Part shown: in pieces, positions 1 through 8,077 of the stretch
Layout: every line of letters starts with the position of its first letter
Numbering within the stretch: the first letter of the stretch is position 1
Assembly: GCF_000716785.1 (NCBI RefSeq)
Contig: NZ_JNYY01000028.1
Location: forward strand, 1 to 64,000
Length of the DNA stretch: 64,000 bases
Direction of reading: 5' to 3'
From: Amycolatopsis vancoresmycina
GTDB lineage: Bacteria > Actinomycetota > Actinomycetes > Mycobacteriales > Pseudonocardiaceae
The notes under the pieces: generated by a model
Told to the model about the DNA's origin: nothing
The model's input: only the letters and a program-made list of their open reading frames with translations
Database searches by the model: none
Made by a program: the position numbers and the translations under genes

Positions 1-693
1 CCCGCCCCCGCCCCCGCCCTGCCCCTGGCCGGTGTCCGCGTCGGCGCCGTCGTCGGCCAGGCGCGCGTACTCGAGGTACGCCGCCAGCGTTCCGGCCGCA
101 CCGCCCAGCGACACCGGCAGCCCGCCGTCGAGCACGCGCCGGACCCGGACGGCCGCGTCCAGCACCAGCTGCCGCCAGCCCGCGGCCTTGAGCCCGAACG
201 TCGTCGGCACCGCGTGCGCCGTCAGCGTCCGGCCGGCCATCGTCGTGTCCCGGTGCTCGCGGGCCAGCTCGGCCAGCGCCCCGGCCGTCGCGTCGAGGTC
301 GGCGGCGAGCGGCCGCAGCGTCCGGTCGGCGACCAGCATCATCGCCGTGTCGAAGATGTCCTGGCTGGTCGAGCCGCGGTGCACGTACTCGGCCGCGCCG
401 GGCGCCACCGCGCCGACCGCCGACGTCAACGCCTTCACCAGGCCGACGACCGGGTTCGCGGTCGCCCGCGACCCGCGCGCCAGCTCGACGACGTCGATCC
501 GCGCACTCCCGGCGGCTTCCGTGATCGCGTCCGCGGCCTCCGGCGGCACCGTCCCGAGCCGCGCCTGCGCCCGCGCGAGCGCCGCCTCGGCGTCGAGCAT
601 CGCGCGCAACCACGCCTCGTCTCCGGTCGTCGCTTCGGCCGGCGTGCCGGCCCGCACGGGGGACAGGAGCCCGGAGTCGGGGTCGACGGTCAT
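1..693 (-). CDS. pcaB: 3-carboxy-cis,cis-muconate cycloisomerase, 5' part (runs off left edge)
   Basis: Reading from ATG 693, 231 codons are visible and the 3' half lies outside the window. Fumarase/aspartase superfamily; it would cycloisomerise 3-carboxymuconate to gamma-carboxymuconolactone in the protocatechuate branch of the beta-ketoadipate pathway. Visible signatures are YVHRGSTSQDIFD at residues 103-115 and GRTLTAHAVPTTFGLK about 45 residues later, both typical of PcaB. The last visible residues form a Gly-rich run encoded by a CCCGCC hexanucleotide repeat; PcaB proteins vary there, but this looks like a slippage expansion. The gene is divergent from the channel gene at 762. pobA at 46249 makes the upstream metabolite protocatechuate, but the two are not adjacent. 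Adenylosuccinate lyase is less likely given the motif wording. Confidence 0.85.
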   Translation of the reverse strand, partial: MTVDPDSGLLSPVRAGTPAEATTGDEAWLRAMLDAEAALARAQARLGTVPPEAADAITEAAGSARIDVVELARGSRATANPVVGLVKALTSAVGAVAPGAAEYVHRGSTSQDIFDTAMMLVADRTLRPLAADLDATAGALAELAREHRDTTMAGRTLTAHAVPTTFGLKAAGWRQLVLDAAVRVRRVLDGGLPVSLGGAAGTLAAYLEYARLADDGADADTGQGQGGGGGG

Positions 694-761
694 GGCGTCA
701 GCATCGCACGCGCACGACCTCCGCGACGGCCGCGCGGCCGCGTCTGGCACGCTCACCGGCC

Positions 762-1403
762 ATGACCAGCGCCCCGTCCGCGGAGGACTCCGCCGGCGAC
801 GAACCCCGGGGAATCGCCGCCGAACGGCTGACCTTCTTCTCGGACGCCGTCGTCGCCATCGCGATCACGCTGCTCGCGCTCGAGCTGCCGCTGCCAGAGG
901 GCCCCACCAGCGCCGAACTGCTGCGGTCACTCGGTCATCACCAGTCCGAATACGTCTCCTTCCTGATCAGCTTCGTCGTCATCGGCGGGCACTGGCGCGC
1001 CCACCACCGCCTGTTCAACTACGTCACCGCGCTCGGCGGCGGCCTCGCCCGGCTCACCTTCGGCTGGCTCCTGACGCAGGTGATCATGCCGTTCGCCACG
1101 AAGGTGCTGGCCGAAAACGGCGGGTTCGAGTTCCGGTTCGTCTTCTACGCCGTCGTGCAGGTCGTCGCGCTGACGCTGTTCCTCGTCATGGCCCGGCAGA
1201 TCCAGCGGCACCACCTCTACCGCGCGGACACCCCGCCGGAGCTCTTCGGCTCGGTGTACCGCGGGATCGGCGCCCTGATCGCCGCCTTCGCCGTCTCCAT
1301 CCCGGTCGCCTTCTTCACGCACTGGGCCTACACGTGCTGGATCGTCATCCCGATCGTCGTCAACCTCCTCTTCCGCGTCCGCCGCCGGACGGCCGCTGCC
1401 TGA
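762..1403 (+). CDS. TMEM175/DUF1211 family membrane protein
   Basis: 213 aa, start ATG 762. The first membrane segment carries FSDAVVAIAITLL (residues 26-38), the filter-helix signature of the TMEM175/DUF1211 family, whose studied members are potassium-selective channels lacking a canonical TVGYG filter. About six hydrophobic segments are visible, which fits the single-repeat bacterial form that is thought to assemble as a tetramer. A basic tail (RVRRR) ends the protein. It is divergent from pcaB and convergent with the DinB-like gene, with only 4 nt between stops, so it is probably monocistronic. Potassium conductance is inferred from the family. Confidence 0.85.
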   Translation: MTSAPSAEDSAGDEPRGIAAERLTFFSDAVVAIAITLLALELPLPEGPTSAELLRSLGHHQSEYVSFLISFVVIGGHWRAHHRLFNYVTALGGGLARLTFGWLLTQVIMPFATKVLAENGGFEFRFVFYAVVQVVALTLFLVMARQIQRHHLYRADTPPELFGSVYRGIGALIAAFAVSIPVAFFTHWAYTCWIVIPIVVNLLFRVRRRTAAA

Positions 1404-1407
1404 GCTG

Positions 1408-1950
1408 TCACTCGCCGGTCGCGCCGTCGATCCGCTCGCGGACCAGGTCGGCCTGCCCGATGTGGCGCGCGTACTCGCCGATCATGCGCAGCATCAGCCA
1501 CCGCAGGGTGAACGGTTCGCCGGTGCTGCGGCGAGTGCCGGTCTGGTCCATGGAGCTGGCCTCGACGATCTCCCGGGAGCGCGCGCATTCGGCGTGCCAC
1601 AAGGCGAACGCCTCGTCGACGTCGCCGCCCAGGTCCGTGAAGTCCTGCTCCGGGTCGTCGTCGGAGTAGTACAGGTTCGGGACGTCCTCGCCGGTGAACT
1701 GGATCCGGAACCACCAGCGCTCGACGCCCGTGAGGTGCCGCAGCAGGCCGTGCAGGGTCAGCGTCGACGGTGGCACCGAGCGTTCCGACAGCTGTGCGGG
1801 GTCCAGACCGGCGCATTTCAGCTCGAAGGTGCGCCGGTAGTACTCCAGGCTCTCGGTGAGGGCCTGGCGTTCGTCCGCGACCGGTGCCGGGTCGCGTCGG
1901 GGGCCGGTCAAGCGGGGCGGAGCGGCCACCGGGGTGGTGTGTTCGGTCAT
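1408..1950 (-). CDS. DinB/DUF664 family protein
   Basis: 180 aa, start ATG 1950. Helical-bundle DinB-like fold of the DUF664 type, common in actinomycetes: EYYRRTFELKCAGL leads the first helix, LTLHGLLRHLTGVERWWF (residues 64-81) supplies His67 and His72, and a late EYARHIGQADLVRERIDG helix gives a third His. That three-His pattern fits the metal site of the family. Related proteins include mycothiol- or bacillithiol-dependent transferases, but many members have no known reaction, so the substrate is left open. Its stop faces the channel gene with a 4-nt gap. Confidence 0.85.
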   Translation of the reverse strand: MTEHTTPVAAPPRLTGPRRDPAPVADERQALTESLEYYRRTFELKCAGLDPAQLSERSVPPSTLTLHGLLRHLTGVERWWFRIQFTGEDVPNLYYSDDDPEQDFTDLGGDVDEAFALWHAECARSREIVEASSMDQTGTRRSTGEPFTLRWLMLRMIGEYARHIGQADLVRERIDGATGE

Positions 1951-2161
1951 ACGCGGAGCGTGCCACAGGGGTCCGACAATTTCGGATCACCGGGGTGGCC
2001 GGTGACCGGGCAACCCGCCGAAACCCCAGTTCAAGCACGGTTCGGCGAACCCGGTAACGAATTTCGGGGTGCGCCGATCTGATCTTCGTCACCCTGCTGC
2101 GCACGCCCGTCTTCACCGGTCGGAGCGGCACCCCTCGGTTCGGAACCAGGAGATCACGACT

Positions 2162-3010
2162 ATGCAGCGAACCGGACGAAGAACCGCCGTACTGGCCGCG
2201 CTGACCACCGCGGTCCTGTGCGCAGCACCGGCCGTCGCGGCCGCGGCGCCGCCCCCGAGCACGATCGACGTCAGCGCGACCACCGTGCGCGCGGGCGACA
2301 CGCTCACGGTCACCGAGCAGCTGACCAACCCGACGGACTTCACGGTCACCGGCGCGAAGGCGGCGCTCTACGTCAAGGAGAAGCCGATCGCCGACGTGCT
2401 GGACCTGGTGTCCTGCACCGGCGCGATCGCGCCGTGCGCGCCGTACCTCAGCAGCTTCCGCGGCGGTGTCGGCGACCTGGGCGCGGGCGAGAGCCGGACG
2501 GTGACGTGGACGCTGCACCTCAAGGACGACGTCGAGCCCGGCCAGTTCACGCTCCAGCACCAGTTCGCCGGCGACAACTACGCGTTCGACGTCGAAGACG
2601 GCCCGGTGGTCACGATCGCCGCGCCGGCCAAGGCCGACGTCAAGATCGCGCTGACCGGCACGCCCCACGCCGGCCTGGTCGCCCGCGTCGACTACGTGAT
2701 CACGGTGTCGAACACGGGACCGGCCTCCGCGACCGGCGTCCGCGTGACGGCCAACCCGGGAACGGCCCGCACGATCACCGCGGCAACGGGCTGCACCCGC
2801 TCGGGCGCGACCCTGACCTGCGCGATCGGCACGCTGGCGCCGGGCGCCACGGCGACGGCGAAGTTCACGTCGGAAGGCGGCTTCTTCGCGTGGGGCGCGT
2901 TCACGGCCACGGCCCAGCGCACAGCGAGCGCCCCGGCCGACCCGAACGTCGCCAACGACAGCGCGTCGAAGAAGTGCAGCGCGTACACGGGTCTGTTCGT
3001 CCAGTGCTGA
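2162..3010 (+). CDS. secreted protein with DUF11-type repeat domain
   Basis: 282 aa. The start is set at ATG 2162, behind an AGGAGA ribosome site and directly followed by a signal peptide (basic MQRTGRRT, hydrophobic core, Ala-rich cleavage region near residues 28-33); the frame is open further upstream but lacks a signal. The secreted part is beta-rich. An N-terminal half with two Cys pairs (SCTGAIAPC) is followed by a DUF11-like segment (DVKIALTGTP, YVITVSNTGPASATGV), and the C-terminus holds two more Cys. DUF11 modules occur in cell-wall and surface proteins of Gram-positive bacteria. No sortase motif or C-terminal anchor is visible, so it is probably released. Confidence 0.75.
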   Translation: MQRTGRRTAVLAALTTAVLCAAPAVAAAAPPPSTIDVSATTVRAGDTLTVTEQLTNPTDFTVTGAKAALYVKEKPIADVLDLVSCTGAIAPCAPYLSSFRGGVGDLGAGESRTVTWTLHLKDDVEPGQFTLQHQFAGDNYAFDVEDGPVVTIAAPAKADVKIALTGTPHAGLVARVDYVITVSNTGPASATGVRVTANPGTARTITAATGCTRSGATLTCAIGTLAPGATATAKFTSEGGFFAWGAFTATAQRTASAPADPNVANDSASKKCSAYTGLFVQC

Positions 3011-3044
3011 CGGCCTGACGCGCGGGTCCGTCCACACAGGAGTG

Positions 3045-3416
3045 TCAGAGCGAGAAGGCCGCCGACCGGCCGCGATTCCGCACCGCGTCGGCGGTCTCTT
3101 CGACGGTTTGTGAAGTGGTGTCCAGGACATGCCGTTCGATCTCCCCGAGCCCACCGAAGGCGGCATGCACCCCCTTGAGCGGCTCGACGTCGTAACCCCC
3201 GCGGGCATAGCCACAGGCGGCCTCGGCGATGACACCGAGCACGACGTCGTTCTGCCGGGCGGCCTCGGGCAGGTAGGGCGGAACGAACCCGGTCCGGATC
3301 CAGACGTAGAAGCTGCTGTCGGTGTGCAGGTGCACGGCAGCCCGCGGCGCGTCCTCGGTGACGAGCCGCGCAACGCTCGACTTCCCGGCACCGGGCGGCC
3401 CGGTGCGGATCAGCAC
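3045..3416 (-). pseudogene. P-loop nucleoside/chloramphenicol-type kinase with internal deletion
   Basis: 123 codons from GTG 3416. The start matches a family of small actinobacterial P-loop phosphotransferases: Walker A GPPGAGKSS, then HLHTDSSFYVWIRTG, PPYLPEA, QNDVVLGVIAEAACGYARGGYDV. Homologs of about 165-175 aa continue with a VVDGIVGPW-like strand and an Arg-rich lid. Here GGYDV joins directly to EPLKGVHAAFGGLGEIERHVLDTT, which is the C-terminal part of the family. Roughly 45-50 residues, including the lid, are absent, and the join is in frame. The product is probably inactive; a minimal functional variant is possible. It is 120 bp from the tRNA-Lys and next to other broken genes. Confidence 0.6.
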
Positions 3417-3536
3417 GGAACCAGACTTGCCATCATGGCGAGCCGACCTGCGAAGAGCCAGTCTTGACCTCCCCGGGAGCGTGACCCGGACCCGGAGTGC
3501 AAGCAGCTGACCGGGCCCTGGCTAAACTGGTGGCGC

Positions 3537-3609
3537 GGGCCGTTAGCTCAATTGGTAGAGCTGCGGACTTTTAATCCGTAGGTTCTGGGTTCGAGCCCCA
3601 GGCGGCCCA
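3537..3609 (+). tRNA. tRNA-Lys(UUU)
   Basis: A 73-nt cloverleaf. The acceptor arm GGGCCGT pairs with GCGGCCC (one G-U), the D arm is TAGCTCAATTGGTAGAGCT, the anticodon stem-loop is GCGGA-CTTTTAA-TCCGT with anticodon TTT, and the T arm is CTGGG-TTCGAGC-CCCAG. The discriminator base is A and CCA is not encoded. It stands alone and is followed by the decayed region 3722-5055, so it may once have served as an integration target, but no attachment-site duplication is visible. Confidence 0.95.
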
Positions 3610-3721
3610 CAAAAAACCAGGTCAACGCTTGCGTCCGGCCGGACCGAGACCATCCGGCCGGACTCGTCGAGCAGGGCCGAACTCGCAGCGGCGTGTTCCC
3701 TCTGCAGGCCGTATCTGTCTT

Positions 3722-4607
3722 TCAGGCCGGGCTGATCGACTCGGCGGAGCTGCGAGCCGGATCGACCCTGTCGGCCGCGTCCGCAAGGCGGTCGGCCCGG
3801 CGACGTCGAACCACGAGGGCCAAAACGACGAGGCCAACCAGGGAAATAACGGACAGCAGCGTCCACGGGACAGCCCACGAGTGTGCCGTGGTGTCGGCCC
3901 CCGCCAGGGGAGCGGTCGAGCCAGCCGCGTCCGTCAGCAACGGGATCAAGGTAACCGTCGCAGCGAGGTACAGCGTGGGCGTCACGCCGTGGACAGGCGT
4001 GGTCACCTGCCAAGTCTCACCCGGAAGCAGCTGCGGTGAGTCCGGCACCGGCTGCGCCTGGACCAGCCAGGTCCCGAACGGCCCCGACACCGCCGCGGAC
4101 TGGCGTGCGGTCACGATGGCGTTGCCGGTGTTGCGGATCGTGTAGCTGACGGTGGCGTCCCGCGTCTCGAACGGAGGTCAGGATGCCGCCCAGATGGTCA
4201 CCCGCCTTGGCGTCGGAAGGAACCATTACGGTGAAAAGGACTTCTGCTGTCTGTCCAGCTTGGACAGTGAGGTGGTCCGTGCTCGGGTGGACCCAAGCGC
4301 CGACGCCCGTCGACGGCTTGGTCTTCGCGAGGAGGTCGAGCTGGCCGGTTCCGGTGGTGAAGGCGTCCGCGCCGTAGACAGCCAGCTCGAGCGGGCTCGT
4401 GCCGTGGTTGGTGATCGTCAAGCCGTCGGTGATCTGTTCGCCCGCGTCGGCGGTGTAGGTGAAGTTCTCGCGGTCGGCGCCGAAGTCGTTGGCCGCCGTC
4501 GTGATCGTCCACGGCACGGCGTCCTGGGCGGCCACGGGACCGGCCGTGGCTCCGGCGAATGCGGTCGCGGCCAGCAGGCTGACGACGGCGCGGGCGATGG
4601 AGGGCAT
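3722..4607 (-). pseudogene. DUF916 (WxL-interacting-type) cell-surface protein, internal deletion and frameshift
   Basis: ATG 4607 begins a clear signal peptide (MPSIARAVVSLLAATAFA...VAAQ) followed by a DUF916-type beta domain (PWTITTAANDFGADRENFTY, then AKAGDHLGGILTS at about residues 132-145). At about 4165 the frame breaks: the family sequence resumes in another frame as TRDATVSYTIRNTGNAIVTARQ, and continues through LLPGETWQVTTPVHGVTP to a C-terminal membrane helix (AVPWTLLSVISLVGLVVLALVV) and a basic tail ending at 3722. Intact homologs are about 340-360 aa and have roughly 50 residues between these blocks. The gene has therefore lost its centre and its frame. The intact family is exported and anchored by the C-terminal helix. 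Confidence 0.8.
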
Positions 4608-4666
4608 GGGGAGTCCAAGTCGGGAGTGGTCCGCGGGGCGAGGCCGCCCCGCGGACCGGCAACGGA

Positions 4667-4715
4667 TCAGTTCAGCGTGGTGATGGTGCGCCCGGGGCCG
4701 GTGGCGGGCTGAGGC
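4667..4715 (-). pseudogene. C-terminal scrap of a secreted protein upstream of the DUF916 gene
   Basis: Immediately upstream of the DUF916 pseudogene, in the same direction, a short open end reads QPATGPGRTITTLN followed by TGA. Its position, where DUF916 genes usually have a WxL-like or secreted partner, and its Thr/Gly-rich ending suggest the tail of such a partner. Coding continuity stops at about 4712, where unrelated sequence on the other strand begins. The identification rests on context and is weak. Confidence 0.3.
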
Positions 4716-4716
4716 C

Positions 4717-5055
4717 AATAACCCCAGCCGGTACACCGAGAGCATCAGCGAAGCCGTGAAGCTGGCGCCGGACCTGATCATCAGCACCGGCAAGGACCTC
4801 GTCGACGCGCTCGCCCTGGTCACGGCCAGCCACCTCGACCGGCAGTTCCTCGTGCTCGGCGCCGAGCTGGCCGAACCGACGGCGAACGTCACGGCGGCCA
4901 ACTGACCGGGAGCCTCCTTCCGCGGCGAAGGACTCGGCACGTCGACGGGCTACGACCCGGCCTCGTTCACCCCCGCCCGCGCGGCGGCCGCGGTCCGGGC
5001 CGGCGTCGCGAGTGTGCTCAGCGGCTTGACCGGGATCGTGATCCGGCTCGGCTAA
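4717..5055 (+). pseudogene. C-terminal remnant of a BMP-family substrate-binding lipoprotein
   Basis: With no start codon, the frame from 4717 reads NNPSRYTESISEAVKLAPDL, then IISTGKDLVDALALVTASHL and RQFLVLGAELAEPTANVTAAN. It meets TGA at 4903-4905 where a Trp codon would fit, then continues open as GASFRGEGLGTSTGYDPASF and ends LSGLTGIVIRLG with TAA at 5053-5055. The pattern matches the end of Bmp/PnrA-like ABC-transporter binding proteins (nucleoside or sugar uptake). About two thirds of the gene is missing and the internal stop confirms decay. The 5' break abuts the end of the DUF916-partner remnant on the opposite strand, marking a deletion junction. Confidence 0.6.
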
Positions 5056-5131
5056 CGGCTTGCCGTCGGTGCCGGATCGAGTGGAATTCCTCGATGCCGG
5101 GCGGCAACGCGTCGCCGTTAGGGTGGCGGGC

Positions 5132-5641
5132 ATGGACGCGACCAGGTGGCTCATCGTTCTCCGGCACGCGAAGTCGGACTGGTCGGAGGGCCTGCCCGAC
5201 CACGAACGGCCGCTCGCGCCCCGGGGCGTCCGCGATGCGCCGCGGCTTGGCCGGTGGCTTGCCGAGACCGGGCGCGTTCCCGAGCTGGTCGTCTGCTCCA
5301 CCGCCCGGCGGACCCGGGAGACCTGGCAGCGCGTCAGCGGCGAACTCCCCGCGTCGCCGCCCGTCGAGTACGACGACGATCTCTACGGCGCCGACGTTCC
5401 CGAACTGCTGAGCGCCGCCCGCCGGACGCCGTCCGACGTCACCACGCTCGCGCTGGTCGGGCACGAGCCCGGGGTCAGCGACGTGACCCTGCACCTCGCC
5501 GGTCACGGGGAGGCGACCCTGCAGGTCCAGACCAAGTTCCCGACCGGCGCGGCGGCCGTGCTCGCCACCACGGATCCCTGGGACGAGCTCCGCACCGCCC
5601 GGCTCGTCGCCTTCTTCCGGCCTCGCGACTTCACCGACTGA
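5132..5641 (+). CDS. sixA: SixA-type histidine phosphatase
   Basis: 169 aa from ATG 5132. The frame is open from 5060, but ATG 5132 places the catalytic motif LRHAKSDW at residues 10-17, as in SixA proteins. Branch 1 of the phosphoglycerate-mutase superfamily: catalytic RHA (Arg11, His12), DHERPLAPRG, an Arg in CSTARRTRETW, and the second catalytic His in LALVGHEPGVS. SixA removes phosphate from phosphohistidine in phosphorelay or PTS proteins in E. coli; in actinomycetes the substrate is not established. Cytosolic, with no membrane segment. It is followed by the alginate-lyase-family gene, which has its own leader hairpin. Confidence 0.85.
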   Translation: MDATRWLIVLRHAKSDWSEGLPDHERPLAPRGVRDAPRLGRWLAETGRVPELVVCSTARRTRETWQRVSGELPASPPVEYDDDLYGADVPELLSAARRTPSDVTTLALVGHEPGVSDVTLHLAGHGEATLQVQTKFPTGAAAVLATTDPWDELRTARLVAFFRPRDFTD

Positions 5642-5691
5642 GCCCTGCGGTCCGCACTCGGGCATTGCCTCGGCGATGTTCACATGCGTAC

Positions 5692-5736
5692 GCTCCATTC
5701 ACTCACAGGTCTGATGTTCATATTTGTGAATGGAGC
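5692..5736 (+). promoter_or_regulatory. leader inverted repeat covering the ribosome site of the alginate-lyase gene
   Basis: Perfect 11-bp arms GCTCCATTCAC (5692-5702) and GTGAATGGAGC (5726-5736) with a 23-nt spacer. The 3' arm contains the GGAG that serves ATG 5741. TTCA/TGAA half-sites recur in and around the spacer (GATGTTCA twice). It could be a repressor operator or an RNA hairpin that hides the ribosome site. Confidence 0.5.
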
Positions 5737-5740
5737 GGAC

Positions 5741-7045
5741 ATGGTTCTCCGCCACACCGTCGTGGCCGCAGTAGCTGCGCTCGGCCTCGTTGCCACGTCG
5801 TTCGCCGCGCCGGCCGAAGCCGCGTCGTGGCCTGCCCCCTGCACCGTCCCGGTCCTCGGGCCGGTGTGTGCCCCCGACACCACCGTCCTCGACGGCCAGC
5901 AACTGCTTCGGACGAAGTTCGCCGCTCTCGTCGGCGAAAGAACGTCCCGCACGGCGCTGAACAACCTTCTCGCGGCGGCGAAGACCGACCTCACCGCGGG
6001 GCCGTGGAGTGTCACCTCGAAGAAACAGGTGCCGCCCAGCGGCGACAAGCACGACTACCTCAGCCTCGCGCCCTACTGGTGGCCGACCACGCAGCCGACC
6101 GCCGAAAACCCGTGGGGCTGCCCGTTCGTGCAGCGTGACGGCCAGCGCAACCCGATCGTCGACGAGATTACCGACCACGCCTACCGCGGTTCGGCGTTCG
6201 CCGCGATCTACCGGCTCGCGCTCGCCTGGTACTACACCGGGGACACGCGGTACGCCCAGCGTGCGGCGCTCGACCTGCGTACGTGGTTCCTCGACGCCGC
6301 CACGAAGATGAACCCGAACATGAACTTCGCGCAGGGCATCCCGTGCAAAGTGGACGGCCGCGGCATCGGCATCATCGAGTTCTCCTACACGTTGACCCAG
6401 GTCGTCGACGCCACCGCGATCCTCGCCACCGGCGCACCCGGGTGGACCAAGACCGACCAGGCCGGCATGACCGGCTGGTACACGCAATTCCTCGGCTGGC
6501 TGCGCACCAGCAAGAACGGCACCGACGAGGCCAAGGCCCAGAACAACCACGGCAGCTTCTACGACATGCTCGTTGCCTCGCTCGCTCTCGGCACGGGTCA
6601 GCGGGACGTGGCCGCAGCCGTCGCGCGGGACGCCGGCCCCCAGCGGATAGCGGCGCAGATCCAGGCCGGCGGCCCGCAACCGCAGGAGACGAGCCGGACC
6701 CGCAGCTGGCACTACTCGGCGTTCAACCTGGTCGCGCTGACCCGGCTCGCGCAGATCGGCAAGCACGTCGGCGTCGACCTGTGGCACTACACCGCACCCA
6801 GCGGCGCCACGCTGTTCTCCGCCGTCGACTTCCTGATCCCGGGAGCCACGCAGGGCCAGGCCGCTTGGCCGTACCCGGAGCTGGACTTCCGGCCGTACGC
6901 GGCACTGGACGTCCTGCACGCGGCGGCCGACGCGGGCGACCGGGCGGCGCGGACGGCGCTGCCGCGGGTGCCGGCCGAGCCGGGTGGCGACCTCTACCCG
7001 GTCCGGCCCGCCGCCGAACAACTCGACGACATTTCGACGTCCTGA
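5741..7045 (+). CDS. secreted alginate-lyase-family polysaccharide lyase
   Basis: 434 aa. ATG 5741 is preferred over the upstream ATG 5684 because GGAG lies 5 nt ahead and the signal peptide (MVLRHTVVAAVAALGLVATSFAAPAEA) follows at once. The mature part matches the alginate lyase (PL5-like, alpha/alpha-barrel) domain: HDYLSLAPYWWP, DEITDHAYRGS, LALAWYYTGDTRYAQRAALDLRTWF, IEFSYTLTQVVDA, QNNHGSFYDML (candidate catalytic Asn-His) and RSWHYSAFNLVALTRLA. The family cleaves uronate-containing polysaccharides by beta-elimination, outside the cell; the true substrate here is unknown. It ends at a shared bidirectional terminator, convergent with the protease gene. Regulation is probably through the leader inverted repeat. 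Confidence 0.85.
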   Translation: MVLRHTVVAAVAALGLVATSFAAPAEAASWPAPCTVPVLGPVCAPDTTVLDGQQLLRTKFAALVGERTSRTALNNLLAAAKTDLTAGPWSVTSKKQVPPSGDKHDYLSLAPYWWPTTQPTAENPWGCPFVQRDGQRNPIVDEITDHAYRGSAFAAIYRLALAWYYTGDTRYAQRAALDLRTWFLDAATKMNPNMNFAQGIPCKVDGRGIGIIEFSYTLTQVVDATAILATGAPGWTKTDQAGMTGWYTQFLGWLRTSKNGTDEAKAQNNHGSFYDMLVASLALGTGQRDVAAAVARDAGPQRIAAQIQAGGPQPQETSRTRSWHYSAFNLVALTRLAQIGKHVGVDLWHYTAPSGATLFSAVDFLIPGATQGQAAWPYPELDFRPYAALDVLHAAADAGDRAARTALPRVPAEPGGDLYPVRPAAEQLDDISTS

Positions 7046-7051
7046 CGGCGC

Positions 7052-7085
7052 GGAAAGGGCCCGGCTTTTGCGCCGGGCCCTTTCC
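7052..7085. terminator. bidirectional terminator hairpin
   Basis: A perfect 14-bp stem, GGAAAGGGCCCGGC against its complement, with the 6-nt loop TTTTGC, between two convergent genes. The A and T runs at the stem base give U-rich ends on both strands. Confidence 0.85.
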
Positions 7086-7092
7086 GGTGGAA

Positions 7093-7809
7093 TCAGACGC
7101 CTGCCACCTGGGAAATCCAGCTGCGATAACGCGTGATGTTCGTGTACGCGGTGTTGTTCGACCGGTCGCTGGTCGACGCGACGCCGACCTGGCGGCCGGA
7201 CGCGAACATCGGACCGCCGGAGTCACCGCCGGCGGTGATGCCGTTGACGCGGTTCGCGCACACCGCGACGCCGCCGGTGTAGTCGCTGCAGCTGATCGAG
7301 TTCACCCGCACGGTCGCGACCTTGAGGTAGCGCGACTGGCAGTTGATCTCGGAGCCGCACTGGCTCGTCGCGCCCCAGCCGTAGACCGAGACGTTCTGCC
7401 CGACCGAGACGTCACCGACACTGCCGAGCGGCGAGTAGGTGGCGTTCACCGAGGTGGTGAGCCGGACGATCGCCAGGTCGGCGGAGCCGGGGTAGCGGGT
7501 GATGGTGGAGCCGGTGGCCGTCGTGCCGCCGCTGGACTGGTCCAGGCTGCCGATGCGGAACGTGTAGGTGCCGGAGCTGCTGACGCAGTGCTTGGCGGTG
7601 AGGATGTACTGCGGCGCGATGATGGTCGCGGTGCAGTTCTGCTGGCCGTTGACGAACAGCCGGGCCGCCCAGGGGCCGCTGGTGGCGGTGCTGCCGCCGA
7701 TGATCGACGGCTGGGCCTGCGGGGTGCTGTCCGCGGCGGCCGGACCGCCGAGCCCGACGACGGCCAATGCGGTGCTCGCGGCCAGCAGGACGAACTTGCC
7801 GAATTTCAC
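7093..7809 (-). CDS. secreted trypsin-like serine protease (S1 family)
   Basis: 238 aa. GTG 7809 is preferred to the in-frame GTG 7815 because AAGGAG then lies 5 nt upstream instead of abutting the start. Signal peptide residues 1-26, a short propeptide, and the mature N-terminus IIGG at 36-39, as in activated trypsins. Catalytic triad His74 (TAKHC), Asp111 (SADLAIVRL) and Ser197 (GGDSGGP); Asp at the primary-specificity position appears absent near VCANRVNG, so trypsin-type preference is uncertain. Six cysteines could form three disulfides. Streptogrisin-like enzymes are longer; this one resembles short actinomycete trypsins. Exported, probably by Sec. Confidence 0.9.
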   Translation of the reverse strand: MKFGKFVLLAASTALAVVGLGGPAAADSTPQAQPSIIGGSTATSGPWAARLFVNGQQNCTATIIAPQYILTAKHCVSSSGTYTFRIGSLDQSSGGTTATGSTITRYPGSADLAIVRLTTSVNATYSPLGSVGDVSVGQNVSVYGWGATSQCGSEINCQSRYLKVATVRVNSISCSDYTGGVAVCANRVNGITAGGDSGGPMFASGRQVGVASTSDRSNNTAYTNITRYRSWISQVAGV

Positions 7810-8077
7810 GCTCACTCCTTTTCACACGGGGGAGAACCGCGTGGGGGAAAGCCGGTGGGGACCGAACTCCAGGATTGTCCGAGTTCTCGGCGAATGTCCG
7901 GAACCGACGAAAGTCGCCGGTCGAATCCGTATTTATTGCCCGCGGCGGGGTACGTGCAGTTCCCTTAGTGTTCCGAGCTTGAGCGTGCGCGCCCGGGACA
8001 TGGCGACGACCGGTGCCGCCCCGGGGCACCGGTATCGGGCCGCTCGGTCCTCGGGCGGCTTTGAGTTCAGGGGAGGT

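Noticed and set aside
32..1669. 545-codon plus-strand frame at the left end
   Set aside because: It is a shadow of pcaB and of the channel gene; low complexity, Ser/Arg/Ala-rich.
1328..3391. 687-codon minus-strand frame
   Set aside because: It spans the DinB, DUF11 and kinase genes in the wrong phase; typical GC-rich shadow.
3543..4013. 156-codon minus-strand frame ending opposite the tRNA-Lys
   Set aside because: It is antisense to the tRNA (the GARTQNLRIKSPQLYQLS tail is the usual artefact) and overlaps the DUF916 pseudogene frame.
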